Source of the DNA: an uncultured Actinomyces sp.
GTDB taxonomy: Bacteria; Actinomycetota; Actinomycetes; Actinomycetales; Actinomycetaceae
Direction: 5' to 3'
DNA length: 64,000 bases
Assembly (NCBI GenBank): GCA_938014245.1
Contig: CALLSD010000026.1
Span: 1-64,000, forward strand
The position numbers and the translations under genes were made by a program. The notes under the pieces are model-generated. The model had not been told where the DNA came from. It ran no database searches and was given only the letters and a program-made list of their open reading frames with translations. Numbering within the stretch: position 1 is the first letter of the stretch; the number at the start of each line of letters is the position of its first letter. Shown piece by piece: positions 26,612 to 36,364 of the stretch.

Positions 26612-28597
26612 TCAGCGACCGAAGCGACGCTTAGCTACCTTCTTCGAGGCTGACTTGCGCTGCGGCTGCGCGAAGCGACCCCCGCGCGTCGAACGTTCGC
26701 GATCCCCAAAGCGACGCTCGCCTCGGCGATCATCAAAGCGACGCTCTTCGGAGTGAGGAAGATGACGCCCGCGTCCCCGGTCGAGGCGGTGGCCGCCCTC
26801 GCGGGATTCCTTACGCGCAATCGGGCTCTTCTTGGGTGCATGTGACTTGCCATCGGGGCCCTCATCGACACGGATTCGCAAGGCACGTCCAGAAACATGA
26901 GCCTTGGAAATACGCGTCATGGAATCTGCACTAAGATCCGTATGGATCTCGACCAAAGAGAAAGTCGGGTAGATATCGATATGGCCGATATCCGCACCTG
27001 AGATGCCGCCCTCACCGGTGATTGCACCGACGATGGCACCGGGCTTGACGCGGTCCTTCTTACCGACCTCAATGCGGTAGCGCGTGCCGGTTCCCACCGC
27101 GTGACGAGGCGTTGTCGAAGTCTTACGCCCCTTAAGCGGACGCTCACGATCACGGCCGCCTTCAAAGCTCGCCCTGGCAAATTCACCGGACTCATCGAGT
27201 TCTTCTTCGCGGCGAATTTTGCCATTTCCGCGTCGGTCGTCAGCAATTCGTGCGCTCGGGCCCTCATCACCAACGGCATTGGCTAAGAGTGCGGCGGCGA
27301 TATCTTCAATCTCAAGCGAGGTCGTATCGTGAATTTCGTCGAGAAGCGTGCGGTAGAGATCCAGGCGGCCCTTTTCGATTCGCTCACCGATCGAATCGAG
27401 AATCCGGCTGGCTCGGAACTGGGAAACTGCAGCGGGAGAAGGAATCTCGACTTCTTCCATCTGAGTTCCAGTGAGTTTTTCAATCTTGCGAAGACGAGAG
27501 TGCTCGCGAGGTGTAAAGAAGGTGAGCGATCGCCCTTGACGACCTGCACGACCAGTTCGTCCAATTCGGTGAACGTAGGCCTCAGCTTCACGAGGCACAT
27601 CGAAGTTCACGACTAAACCAATACGTTCGACATCGAGGCCACGGGCAGCAACGTCGGTCGCGACCAAAACGTCCAAAGACCCATTCTTCAGCCGCTCGAC
27701 CATGCGCTCACGTTCGGTTTGCGCGACGTCACCAGAAATACCCGCCGCTTTAAATCCTCGAGAATTCAATTCGAGTGAAATCTCTTCGACATCAAGGCGC
27801 GTGCGGACAAAAACGATTGCTGCGTCGGATTCTTCGTTGCTCTGGTGCTGCGCTCGCGTCGCTAGTACCCGTGACAAAGCACCGATCTTGTGCTTGTAGG
27901 GAACCACCGCATAGGTCTGGTGAATAGTATCAACGGTCGATGATTCTTCAGATACAGCGATCTTGAGGGGATCCTTGAGATGCGTCTGTGCGATCTTTTC
28001 GATTGCGGCGGGCATAGTCGCGGAAAAAAGTGCAGTGAGGCGATCGGAAGGAACAGAAGACGTAATGGTTTCAACGTCTTCTGCGAATCCCATACGAAGC
28101 ATCTCATCGGCTTCATCAAGGACAAGCATCGAGACATGGCTCAGATCCAAGGCGCCCTTTTCGATCAGATCAATGACGCGCCCCGGTGTGCCCACAACAA
28201 CCTGGGCTCCACGCTTGAGCGCACCAATCTGCGGTCCATAGGCGGAACCGCCGTAGACCGGGACGACATCAATATCGCGGCTTCGAGAAGCAAAGTCCGA
28301 AATTGCCTGTGCGGATTGCATCGCCAGTTCACGCGTGGGAGCAAGAACGAGTGCCTGCACATGGCGTTCATCTGAATCGATCAGGGCAAGAAGAGGCAAG
28401 CCGAATGCGGCCGTCTTTCCGGTACCGGTTTGAGCGATTCCAACGACATCGTGCAGTTCGAGAAGTGCAGGAATTGCCTCAGCTTGGATCGGAGTGGGAA
28501 CTTCATACCCCATCTGGGTAATGGCTGCGAGAAGATCATCGGGGAGGCCGAGATCAGCAAAGGTCGTTTCAGTGGCGTTTTCGGGCGCAGTGGACAC
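26612..28597 (-). CDS. DEAD-box RNA helicase (DeaD/CsdA type)
   Basis: A 661-residue ATP-dependent RNA helicase. Helicase core motifs in order: Q motif (MGYEVPTPIQ), AQTGTGKT, PTRELA, TPGRV, LDEADEML, SAT, VFVRTR, TDVAARGLD and HRIGRTGRAG. A C-terminal DbpA-like RNA-binding domain follows (about 485-575, RVKPGAIVGAITGEGGI), then a basic Arg/Gly/Asp-rich tail. This layout matches CsdA/DeaD helicases of ribosome assembly and mRNA turnover. Start: GTG at 28597 with AAGGA five bases ahead. It stands alone between hisS and the MFS gene. Confidence 0.95.
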   Translation of the reverse strand: MSTAPENATETTFADLGLPDDLLAAITQMGYEVPTPIQAEAIPALLELHDVVGIAQTGTGKTAAFGLPLLALIDSDERHVQALVLAPTRELAMQSAQAISDFASRSRDIDVVPVYGGSAYGPQIGALKRGAQVVVGTPGRVIDLIEKGALDLSHVSMLVLDEADEMLRMGFAEDVETITSSVPSDRLTALFSATMPAAIEKIAQTHLKDPLKIAVSEESSTVDTIHQTYAVVPYKHKIGALSRVLATRAQHQSNEESDAAIVFVRTRLDVEEISLELNSRGFKAAGISGDVAQTERERMVERLKNGSLDVLVATDVAARGLDVERIGLVVNFDVPREAEAYVHRIGRTGRAGRQGRSLTFFTPREHSRLRKIEKLTGTQMEEVEIPSPAAVSQFRASRILDSIGERIEKGRLDLYRTLLDEIHDTTSLEIEDIAAALLANAVGDEGPSARIADDRRGNGKIRREEELDESGEFARASFEGGRDRERPLKGRKTSTTPRHAVGTGTRYRIEVGKKDRVKPGAIVGAITGEGGISGADIGHIDIYPTFSLVEIHTDLSADSMTRISKAHVSGRALRIRVDEGPDGKSHAPKKSPIARKESREGGHRLDRGRGRHLPHSEERRFDDRRGERRFGDRERSTRGGRFAQPQRKSASKKVAKRRFGR

Positions 28598-28747
28598 AAG
28601 TTTCCTTACAATTAGCGTCGCTCTGGGTCGACTTCACGGATGACGCGCGACCCCACACCGTTTTCACCGCCGAGACGCACTCGACCACCATTGGGTTGCG
28701 CCTCGTTGCCTTGCAAGGCTATCAGTTACTTGGGCGTGAAGACAGCT

Positions 28748-28779
28748 GTGCCTCCGGTGAGATCGCACACCGAAGGCAC
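28748..28779 (-). terminator. Terminator hairpin after hisS
   Basis: A 12-bp stem with one G-U pair (28748-28759 with 28768-28779) and an 8-base loop, 7 bases past the hisS stop. The sequence after it is not strongly T-rich, so efficiency is uncertain. Confidence 0.6.
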
Positions 28780-28786
28780 CCGGAGC

Positions 28787-30142
28787 TTAGTCGTTCGAGT
28801 CTTGCGTAGGAACGACCGAGGGATGAAGGTCTTCTGCCGGAGGCTGCCAATTGTAGATATCGGCTTGAACCTGCTCGCCTGAACGGATGTCCTTGACGGT
28901 ATCCGCTTCGCCTTCGCTTCCCGGGAACCATACGAAGGGAATCCCTCGCTTGTCAGCGAACTTAATCTGTTTGCCAAACTTCGCCGCACTGGGGGCAACA
29001 TCGGTGGGAATCCCGCGCTTGCGCAAGATCGTCGCCAGAGCGTTGCAGTGTTGACGCTGTTCCTCGTCTGCAACTGCAATAACAACGCATGTAGGCACCT
29101 TACGAGAAGCTGTCACCATGTCCTGTGAAAGGATCCGTGACACCAAGCGAGACACGCCGATAGAGAGGCCGACACCGGGATAGCTTCGCTTTCCGTCCTT
29201 GGCAAGAGAATCGTAACGTCCGCCGGAACAGATCGATCCCAAGTCCTCGTGCCCAACGATTTCGCTTTCGTAAACGGAACCCGTGTAGTAATCCAATCCA
29301 CGAGCAATCTTCAGATCCGCCAGAACAACACCGGGCATCGCAGCCCCGGCTTGCTCAACCAATGCGCACAGTTCATCCAAGCCCTGAGTGAGCGTTTCAC
29401 TCGATACGCCAAGTGCGTTTACCTTCGAGCGAAGATGCTCTGAATCCTCGGTACGGATCTGCGCCATACGCAAGAGCACGTCGATTTGCGGCTGCTCAAG
29501 CCCGGCCTCGGCAAGCTCTTCAGCCACGCCTTCAGGCCCAATTTTGTCAAGCTTATCGAGGCCGCGAAGTGCGGACTCAACATCGTCGACACCGAGCCCC
29601 TCACAAATCCCCTGGACAACCTTGCGGTTATTAACCAAGACGTGAACGGGAGGGATCGGCAAAGACATCAATGCTTCTGCCATCACCAAGGGCAGATCCA
29701 CTTCGTAGTGGAAGGGAAGCTCACCCAGACCAACAACATCAATATCTGCCTGAGTAAACTCGCGGAAACGACCGTCCTGTGGGCGTTCACCGCGCCAGAC
29801 CTTTTGGATCTGATAACGCTTAAACGGAAAATCGAGCTCGTTGGCGTTCTCGATCACGTAACGTGCAAAAGGAACAGTCAAGTCAAAGTGAAGGCCCATT
29901 TGGCGTTCCTTTGAGGAACGTCCGCCCTCTTCTTTTAGCGCTTGAAGACGGTCCAGAACGTAGATTTCTTTCGAGGTTTCGCCCTTGGATTGAAGCTGCT
30001 CAAGAGTCTCGACGGCTCGAGTTTCGATTCCCGCAAATCCGTGAAGCTCGAAAACCGAACGAATGTGGTCCAAAATCGCCTGTTCAACGATCCGCCCCTG
30101 TGGGAGCCACTCTGGGAAACCTGAAAGTGAAGTACGTGCCAT
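28787..30142 (-). CDS. hisS: Histidine--tRNA ligase
   Basis: A 451-residue class II synthetase. Motif 1 region GFPEWLPQGRIVEQ, motif 2 FKRYQIQKVWRGERPQDGRFREFTQ (positions about 107-131; key residues R and E in WRGERP), the HisRS-specific LKIARGLDYYTG and SGGRYDSL, motif 3 GVGLSIGVSRL, and a C-terminal anticodon-binding domain (about 350-440). The glycine-rich N-terminus and lengths are usual for actinobacteria. It follows the metallo-hydrolase gene by 45 bases. Confidence 0.96.
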   Translation of the reverse strand: MARTSLSGFPEWLPQGRIVEQAILDHIRSVFELHGFAGIETRAVETLEQLQSKGETSKEIYVLDRLQALKEEGGRSSKERQMGLHFDLTVPFARYVIENANELDFPFKRYQIQKVWRGERPQDGRFREFTQADIDVVGLGELPFHYEVDLPLVMAEALMSLPIPPVHVLVNNRKVVQGICEGLGVDDVESALRGLDKLDKIGPEGVAEELAEAGLEQPQIDVLLRMAQIRTEDSEHLRSKVNALGVSSETLTQGLDELCALVEQAGAAMPGVVLADLKIARGLDYYTGSVYESEIVGHEDLGSICSGGRYDSLAKDGKRSYPGVGLSIGVSRLVSRILSQDMVTASRKVPTCVVIAVADEEQRQHCNALATILRKRGIPTDVAPSAAKFGKQIKFADKRGIPFVWFPGSEGEADTVKDIRSGEQVQADIYNWQPPAEDLHPSVVPTQDSND

Positions 30143-30187
30143 GAGTCCTATTCTTTCACGCGCCGGCTCACATGTCGGCGCAAGTAA

Positions 30188-30961
30188 CTAACCGATGCTT
30201 CGAGCGCGCCTGAGGTAGGCGTTTGTCTCCAGCTCATCCCCCATGGTCGTTGCAACCGAGTGCCCCGGGAAGAGAATCGTCTGCGGGTCGATCACATTGG
30301 CGAGTGTACGCAAGGAATGACGCATTTGGGTCTCGTCACCACCGGGCATATCGGTTCTGCCAACAGAGCCCGCGAAAATAACGTCACCACTGAGCGCCCA
30401 AGGAACAACGACCTCGGTATCTAAAGCGCGAGTACCGTTCCAGAACACAGTGAGCTCCGATGCACCCAAAAAGAGCGCTGAACCTTCGGTGTGTCCGGGG
30501 GCGGGAACCATACGCAAGTAAACACCGCGAACGTACTCGAGAGTATCGACTGGGCATTCCTTAATGAGCGCAGGCTTCACCCACGGCACATTCACTTCCT
30601 CAGGAAGAGGAAGGCTCACGTACGAGGCCGGGTCATCCAAGCGGCACACGTCAGGACTCGGGATCCACACCGGAGCCGGACCATCTGGTGCCCACGAGGC
30701 GATCTCTGCACAATCCCAGACGTGGTCGGCATGGCCGTGTGTCGCCAGCACCGCACCCACGTAGGCGTTGTCTTCTTCCAGCGCTTCACGAATCTTGTCG
30801 CGAGCACCAAACGAAGGGTCGACAACAAGAGACTGAACCGGCGCACTTCCTTCACTTCTGGGCGAAATGACGTAGCAATTCGCACCATAGAAGGGTGTCG
30901 GGATCACATGGATCCGAATTCCCTGACTCACGAGAGCGTCGAAGAAATCTGATCGAACCAT
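30188..30961 (-). CDS. MBL-fold metallo-hydrolase (glyoxalase II-like)
   Basis: A 257-residue metallo-beta-lactamase-fold hydrolase. Metal ligands are seen in ATHGHADHVWD (HxHxDH), PAPGHTEGS, FAGSVGRTDMPGGD and the final PGHS. The layout matches the YcbL/GloB group, which hydrolyses thioesters such as S-lactoylglutathione; actinobacteria lack glutathione, so the substrate is likely another thiol ester or unknown. In actinobacteria a homologue usually lies between rel and hisS, as here. Its ATG at 30961 lies 34 bases inside the end of the DUF349 gene; a GTG ten codons later is a possible alternative start. Confidence 0.85.
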   Translation of the reverse strand: MVRSDFFDALVSQGIRIHVIPTPFYGANCYVISPRSEGSAPVQSLVVDPSFGARDKIREALEEDNAYVGAVLATHGHADHVWDCAEIASWAPDGPAPVWIPSPDVCRLDDPASYVSLPLPEEVNVPWVKPALIKECPVDTLEYVRGVYLRMVPAPGHTEGSALFLGASELTVFWNGTRALDTEVVVPWALSGDVIFAGSVGRTDMPGGDETQMRHSLRTLANVIDPQTILFPGHSVATTMGDELETNAYLRRARSIG

Positions 30962-32241
30962 GCCTTCTTGGTTTCCAAGGCCTGCGTCAACTCACGAACG
31001 CGAGCATCGTCACCCTGTGCCTTAGCGGTCTCAAGGTCTTCACGCAACTGCTCAAGTTGTTCTTCAAGTTGTCCAAGCATTCCCGTTGCGCGCGCACGAG
31101 TTTCGGGATTCGTTCGACGCCACTCCGCCTCTTCCGCCTGACGCAAAGCATCTTCAACGGCGCGCAGTCGAGACTCGATCTTTCGGAAGTGCTCAGAAGG
31201 AACACGACCGATCTCTGCCCAACGATCCTGAATCGAACGAAGCGCAGACTTGGCTTCCTCATGGTTCGTGATGGGAAGCAGTGCTTCAGCTTCCTTGAGG
31301 AGCTCTTCCTTTGCACTCAAGTTCGCCTGGTACTCGGAATCAACTGCAAGATCATTACGGTGACGAGCGTCAAAGAAGGCCTGCTGAGCGGAACGGAATC
31401 GCGCCCACAGCGCATCGTCCTCACGGCGGGATGCTCGCGGAGCGCGCTTCCACTGTTCCATCAGATCACGGAAGGCAGCAGAAGTTTCACCCCAGTTGGT
31501 GGAATCCTTCAGTGCCTCGGCACGAGCAATAATCTCTTCCTTCACGCGCTTGGCTTGACCTTGTCGCTCATCAAGTTCAGAGAAGTACTGACGACGTCGG
31601 CGGTCGAACTGCGTACGGGTTGCCGAGAAACGCTTCCATAGTTCGTCCTCAGTGCTCTTATCGAGGCGCGGACCCCTACGCTGCATCTGCTTCCATTCTT
31701 CGAGGAGATCGCGAAGCAGCTGACCTGATTGTTTCCAGTGAATCTTCGAAGATTCCTTGGCCAAAATCGCTTCAGCGCGCTCGACCAGTGAGGTACGTTC
31801 GGCAAGTGCCTGTTCCTTTGCGAGGCGACGCTCTTCCTTCGCCTCTTCCTTACGCGCCTGAGCGCGTTCTTCAACAGCGTTTACGCGCGCACGTAATGCA
31901 GGCAAATCACCGATTGCGTTAGGGAGGGCAACAGCCTCCTTGAGGGTTGCCAAAGTCTGGTCGATTTCCTTGGGACCAAGTGAAGCCAGTCGATCTTCGA
32001 AAAGCTTGATCGTAGCTTCAAGATCCGCATAACGACGCGTGTACAGAGCAAAGGGATCTGAAGGCAGGCCTTCGGGGAAAGAGCCGATCATGCGCTCTTC
32101 TTCGCCGTCCTTAACCCACACATTTCCCTGCGAGTCGATCCGACCAAAATCGGTCGACATTTCCGGGGTTCCTGGTTGTTCGACAGTACGTTCAGCGGCA
32201 ACTTCAGGCTCAACGGCCTGCGGTTCAGGCGAAGTGGTCAC
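30928..32241 (-). CDS. DUF349 coiled-coil protein
   Basis: A 437-residue protein built mostly from DUF349 repeats (about 100-410), with heptad-like helices such as LLRDLLEEWKQMQRRG and ALWARFRSAQQAFFDAR, each repeat showing a W/F and basic residues in similar places. The N-terminus is acidic and proline-rich. The function of the family is unknown to me. Start: GTG at 32241 with AAGGA five bases upstream; 19 codons further upstream are open but unlikely to be translated. It overlaps the start of the metallo-hydrolase gene by 34 bases and lies downstream of rel, a neighbourhood shared in other actinobacteria. Confidence 0.85.
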   Translation of the reverse strand: MTTSPEPQAVEPEVAAERTVEQPGTPEMSTDFGRIDSQGNVWVKDGEEERMIGSFPEGLPSDPFALYTRRYADLEATIKLFEDRLASLGPKEIDQTLATLKEAVALPNAIGDLPALRARVNAVEERAQARKEEAKEERRLAKEQALAERTSLVERAEAILAKESSKIHWKQSGQLLRDLLEEWKQMQRRGPRLDKSTEDELWKRFSATRTQFDRRRRQYFSELDERQGQAKRVKEEIIARAEALKDSTNWGETSAAFRDLMEQWKRAPRASRREDDALWARFRSAQQAFFDARHRNDLAVDSEYQANLSAKEELLKEAEALLPITNHEEAKSALRSIQDRWAEIGRVPSEHFRKIESRLRAVEDALRQAEEAEWRRTNPETRARATGMLGQLEEQLEQLREDLETAKAQGDDARVRELTQALETKKAWFDQISSTLS

Positions 32242-32402
32242 GATATTCCTTAGAGGTTGGGACAGTTTCCCATCCGACGCGGTGCGTGGGGGCTCCACAC
32301 AGGCATACCTTCAACGGTACGCATACATCCTAAATGAAATAGCCGCCAAACTCATAAAAAAAGGTGTGACGTTTCACTAGGATTCCACAAAGCGATACGC
32401 GG

Positions 32403-34712
32403 TTACTGTGCCGCAGAGGTCGATACTCGCACCGCTTCGAAAACCCCGTCAACCCGACGCAAAGCAGATAGCACGGCATTGAGGTGACTGATCTCTGCCA
32501 ATTCAAAGCTGAAACGCGCCGTCGCGACTTGATCTCGCGTCGACACCGTCGATGCCGAGAGAATGTTCACGCGATAATCGGTCATCACCTTCGTCATATC
32601 AGCCAAGAGTCCTGGCCTATCCAAGGCTTTCGTCTGAATCTGAACGAGATACTGGGCTTGTGAGTGTTCACCGCTCCATGACACTTCCACAAAGCGCTCC
32701 GGATGCAGCCCCTGGAGACGGATCGCATTGGGGCATGAACTCTGATGAACTGACACGCCCTGGCCGCGGGTGATGAAGCCGATAATCTCGTCGCCCGGTA
32801 CGGGCGTGCAACACCTTGCAAGCTTGACCCAAACGTCATTGGCATTCATGCCCGCGACCGAGACGCCCTGTCCCTTCGCACTGTACTCACCAATTGTCGA
32901 ACGATGGCTTCCGGGGGTGATTGCCTCGGAGAGAGTCTCCTCTGTTCCATCTCCCCCGCCGAGGTTTTCAACAAGCTTCGTGACGATGCTTTGTGCGGAA
33001 ATATGACCGTCGCCAACCGCCGCATAGAGTCCAGAAATATCGGGATATCCCAAAGAAGTAGCAACAGAGAGCAATGAGTCATGACTCATCAAACGTTGCA
33101 GAGGCAAATTCTGCTTACGCATAGCACGCGCAATGTGTTCCTTGCCCGCCTCGACGGCCTCTTCCTTACGTTCGCGCGAGAACCAACCCTTGATCTTTGA
33201 GCGTGCTCGTGGCGATGCAACAAAGGCCAACCAGTCTCGCGACGGACCCGCTTTATCAGACTTCGAAGTGACAACTTCAACGGTCTGACCCGATTCAAGT
33301 CGCGTGTCAAGAGGAACGAGGCGCCCATTGACCTTCGCTCCGACCGTGTGGTGGCCGACTTCGGTATGCACCGTGTAGGCGAAATCAACCGGTGTTGCCC
33401 CTCGCGGAAGGACAACGACTTCACCTTTGGGTGTAAAGACATAAACTTCTTCACCGGAAATCTCGTAGCGAAGAGAATCTAAGAATTCTTCGGGATCGCC
33501 GGTTTCCCGTTCCATATCGACGAGTGCACGAAGCCAGTTCATCTGTTCGTCAGCACTCATTCGATCCGACTCAAGCGAATTCGCGTTCGGATTCTGCTTG
33601 TACTTCCAGTGTGCGGCGACGCCGTGCTCGGCGTGCTCGTGCATTTCGTAGGTGCGGATCTGAATCTCGACCGGACGCCCACCGGGACCAATCACCGTCG
33701 TATGCAACGACTGATAGAAGTTGAACTTCGGCATGGCGATATAGTCTTTGAAACGCCCCGGAATAGGGTTCCACCGGCCGTGGAGCGCTCCCAATACCGC
33801 ATAGCAGTCGCGAACTGTCTCGACCAGTACGCGCACGGCGACAAGATCAAAGATCTCATCAAAGGCTTTATTACGGACGATCATCTTTTGATAGATCGAA
33901 TAGTGGTTTTTGGGCCGCCCGCTCACGGTTCCTTGAGTCCCAGATCTGCGCAGATCCTCTTCAATCTGCGTGATCACTTCGCGGAGATAGACGTCTCGCT
34001 CAGGAGCACGTTCGGCAACGAGATGATCGATTTCCTCGTAGATTTCGGGGTAGAGGACTTTGAAGGAGCGCTCTTCAAGCTCCCACTTGATCATGTTCAT
34101 TCCGAGGCGGTGCGCCAACGGAGCGTATATCTCTAGCGTCTCGCGCGCCTTCTTCTTCGCGGATTCGACGGGGACGAAACGCCACGTGCGGGCATTGTGG
34201 AGGCGATCAGCAAGTTTGATGAGCAAAACACGAATGTCACGACTCATCGCGATAATCATTTTGCGCAGCGTCTCCGACTGGGCGTTTGCTCCGTAACGGA
34301 TTTTGTCGAGCTTCGTCACGCCATCGACAAGCTGTGCGATGGCGGGACCAAAATCTGCGGTGAGTTGTTCCAAGCTGTAGTCGGTGTCTTCAACGGTGTC
34401 GTGTAGAAGAGCAGCTGCAAGCGTTGGCGAGGTCATACCGACCTCAGCCAAAATGGTGGCGACGGCGACCGGGTGAGTAATGTAAGGTTCCCCGCTCTTA
34501 CGCATTTGACCGCGATGGGCTTTTTCTGCCGTACGATATGCCCGCTCGATCAGTGAAATATCGGCTTTCGGGTGATTTGCACGTAAGGCACGAATCAGAG
34601 GTTCAATCTCGGGTGTCGTCGTCTTTGAACGAGCACCGAACCATACAAGTCCTGAACGCACACGTGACCCGGCCGCGGGCGGCCGGGTCACATCGTCTTT
34701 TTGCTCACTCAT
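32403..34712 (-). CDS. relA: Bifunctional (p)ppGpp synthetase/hydrolase Rel
   Basis: A 769-residue RelA/SpoT homologue, the sole long Rel expected in actinobacteria. The hydrolase HD domain (about 60-210) is intact, with HDTVEDTD and KLADRLHN. The synthetase domain has RFKDYIAMPKFN, whose RxKD form marks the bifunctional type, and YQSLHTTVIGP. TGS (VYVFTPKGEVVVLPRG), a zinc-finger-like CCTPVPGDEI, and a C-terminal ACT domain follow. It sets growth rate and starvation response and binds the ribosome. It begins 42 bases after apt in a large minus-strand cluster. Confidence 0.97.
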   Translation of the reverse strand: MSEQKDDVTRPPAAGSRVRSGLVWFGARSKTTTPEIEPLIRALRANHPKADISLIERAYRTAEKAHRGQMRKSGEPYITHPVAVATILAEVGMTSPTLAAALLHDTVEDTDYSLEQLTADFGPAIAQLVDGVTKLDKIRYGANAQSETLRKMIIAMSRDIRVLLIKLADRLHNARTWRFVPVESAKKKARETLEIYAPLAHRLGMNMIKWELEERSFKVLYPEIYEEIDHLVAERAPERDVYLREVITQIEEDLRRSGTQGTVSGRPKNHYSIYQKMIVRNKAFDEIFDLVAVRVLVETVRDCYAVLGALHGRWNPIPGRFKDYIAMPKFNFYQSLHTTVIGPGGRPVEIQIRTYEMHEHAEHGVAAHWKYKQNPNANSLESDRMSADEQMNWLRALVDMERETGDPEEFLDSLRYEISGEEVYVFTPKGEVVVLPRGATPVDFAYTVHTEVGHHTVGAKVNGRLVPLDTRLESGQTVEVVTSKSDKAGPSRDWLAFVASPRARSKIKGWFSRERKEEAVEAGKEHIARAMRKQNLPLQRLMSHDSLLSVATSLGYPDISGLYAAVGDGHISAQSIVTKLVENLGGGDGTEETLSEAITPGSHRSTIGEYSAKGQGVSVAGMNANDVWVKLARCCTPVPGDEIIGFITRGQGVSVHQSSCPNAIRLQGLHPERFVEVSWSGEHSQAQYLVQIQTKALDRPGLLADMTKVMTDYRVNILSASTVSTRDQVATARFSFELAEISHLNAVLSALRRVDGVFEAVRVSTSAAQ

Positions 34713-34754
34713 TCCTCAATGATACAAGTGATCTTCGGGAATGAAAGGCCCGAA

Positions 34755-35297
34755 TTAGAAAACGACAGCAGTTTCAACCTTCACGTGAGGCTCCAGCTTT
34801 GTGCGTCCCTTCAAAGCCTCAAGCTCAAGCAAAATAGCAACGGCTTCAACCTTCGCACCACACTGCTCGATCAGTTTCACGGATGCCGCTGCAGTTCCGC
34901 CCGTCGCCAACACGTCGTCGACGACGAGAACGCGTGCACCTTCACGAACGAGGCCCGGATTGAGCTCCATTCGTGCGCTTCCATATTCAAGGTCGTAGTC
35001 AATACCGATCACTGGACCGGGAAGCTTTCCTCCCTTTCGGACGGTAATCATCCCTATTCCAAGGGCGGTTGCCAAGGGAGCAGCGAGGATGAAGCCTCGT
35101 GATTCCAAGCCTGCTACCGCATCAATGCGACCGCGGTAGTGGTCTGCAAGAAGCTCAATGAGCTTCGCAAAGGCTTCTCCGTCTGCAAGCAGCGGTGTGA
35201 TGTCGCGGAACAGCACACCTTCCTCGGGGAAGTCTTGAACCTCTCGCAGGTGGCTCAAGACCAAATCACTGACAACTGTGCCGAGCTCAGCGCTCAT
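34755..35297 (-). CDS. apt: Adenine phosphoribosyltransferase
   Basis: A 180-residue purine salvage enzyme making AMP from adenine and PRPP. The PRPP loop VLVVDDVLATGGTA is intact, as are DFPEEGVLFRDITPLL and ESRGFILAAPLA. Length is normal. It overlaps secF by four bases (ATGA), and lies between secF and rel, the standard actinobacterial order. Confidence 0.96.
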   Translation of the reverse strand: MSAELGTVVSDLVLSHLREVQDFPEEGVLFRDITPLLADGEAFAKLIELLADHYRGRIDAVAGLESRGFILAAPLATALGIGMITVRKGGKLPGPVIGIDYDLEYGSARMELNPGLVREGARVLVVDDVLATGGTAAASVKLIEQCGAKVEAVAILLELEALKGRTKLEPHVKVETAVVF

Positions 35298-36364
35298 CGG
35301 CGGGCCTTCTTCCTCTTGGGTTGGGCATCATTTGCGAGGCGTCGACCGGGCTGAACCGGCGCGACGCGGACATGGTCACTGCTGCCGCCGTCGCGTTCAC
35401 GTCGACGGGCAACAATTTCATTGTGCTCTTTTGTTGAGGCACGGCGCTCTTCAAGCATGACTAGCAAAGGCGAAGCGATAAAGATTGACGAGTACGTGCC
35501 GACGATCATTCCGACGAAGAGAGCAAGTGAAATATCGGTCAACGTTCCCGCTCCCAAAAGCAAAGATCCAATAATCAAAATGGATCCCACCGGGAGCAAG
35601 GCAACGATGGAGGTGTTCAGCGAACGAACCATAGTCTGGTTCACAGCCAAGTTCACCATGTCGCCATAGGTGTAGCGGTTCTGATCGTTGATTCCCTTGG
35701 TGAGCTCACGGACCTTATCGAAAACCACGACGGTGTCGTAGAGGGAGTATCCCAAAATTGTCAGGAAGCCGATGACCGTTGCCGGCGAAACCTCGACGCG
35801 GGTAACCGCGAAGAAGCCAATAGTCATTGCAATATCGTGGAAAAGCGCAAAAATTGCGGCAACCGACATAGTCCATGACCGGAAGTAAACCGTCATCAAA
35901 ACGGCAACAAGAGTCAAGAAGATAATCAGTGATTGAGCGGCCTTCGCAGTGACATCGCGTCCCCAAGAAGGCCCAATCGAGGCGGATTGCACATCACTGG
36001 CATTGACACTGTAGGCCTGAGCCAAAGCCTCGCGGACCGCAAGAGTCTTCTGAGAATCCAAGGATTCCGTCTGGACACGGATACCGTCGACGCCCACCGA
36101 GGAAACGCGAATCTCAGAGGCCAAGTTAGCCTTCTGGATCGCATCGTAAGCCGGCTGTTGTGAGGTATTGGTCAAGCCAGTCAGTGTAAATTGCGAGCCG
36201 CCGGTAAATTCGAATGAACGGTTGAGGCCAAGGATGGCAATCAACACGATGCACACAGCAATAACGGCATAAGCAGCTCGGACAAAGATACGACGCTTAG
36301 GAACGATCGCATAGGACTTCTCACCCGAGTACAGGGCATTGCCCCACTGCGCGTAACTCATCAT
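35294..36364 (-). CDS. secF: Protein translocase subunit SecF
   Basis: A 356-residue membrane protein of the SecDF complex, which uses the proton gradient to help proteins leave the SecYEG channel. Six hydrophobic segments flank a periplasmic-type domain (about 40-140). FEFTGGSQFTL, GYSLYDTVVVFDKVREL and TSIVALLPVG are diagnostic. It overlaps secD and apt by four bases each, so the three genes are coupled. The C-terminus is basic (KRKKARR). Confidence 0.96.
   Translation of the reverse strand: MMSYAQWGNALYSGEKSYAIVPKRRIFVRAAYAVIAVCIVLIAILGLNRSFEFTGGSQFTLTGLTNTSQQPAYDAIQKANLASEIRVSSVGVDGIRVQTESLDSQKTLAVREALAQAYSVNASDVQSASIGPSWGRDVTAKAAQSLIIFLTLVAVLMTVYFRSWTMSVAAIFALFHDIAMTIGFFAVTRVEVSPATVIGFLTILGYSLYDTVVVFDKVRELTKGINDQNRYTYGDMVNLAVNQTMVRSLNTSIVALLPVGSILIIGSLLLGAGTLTDISLALFVGMIVGTYSSIFIASPLLVMLEERRASTKEHNEIVARRRERDGGSSDHVRVAPVQPGRRLANDAQPKRKKARR

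Noticed and set aside
32354..32360. Seven-A tract (T tract on the minus strand) after rel as an intrinsic terminator
   Set aside because: Only a 4-bp stem precedes it, too weak to claim.
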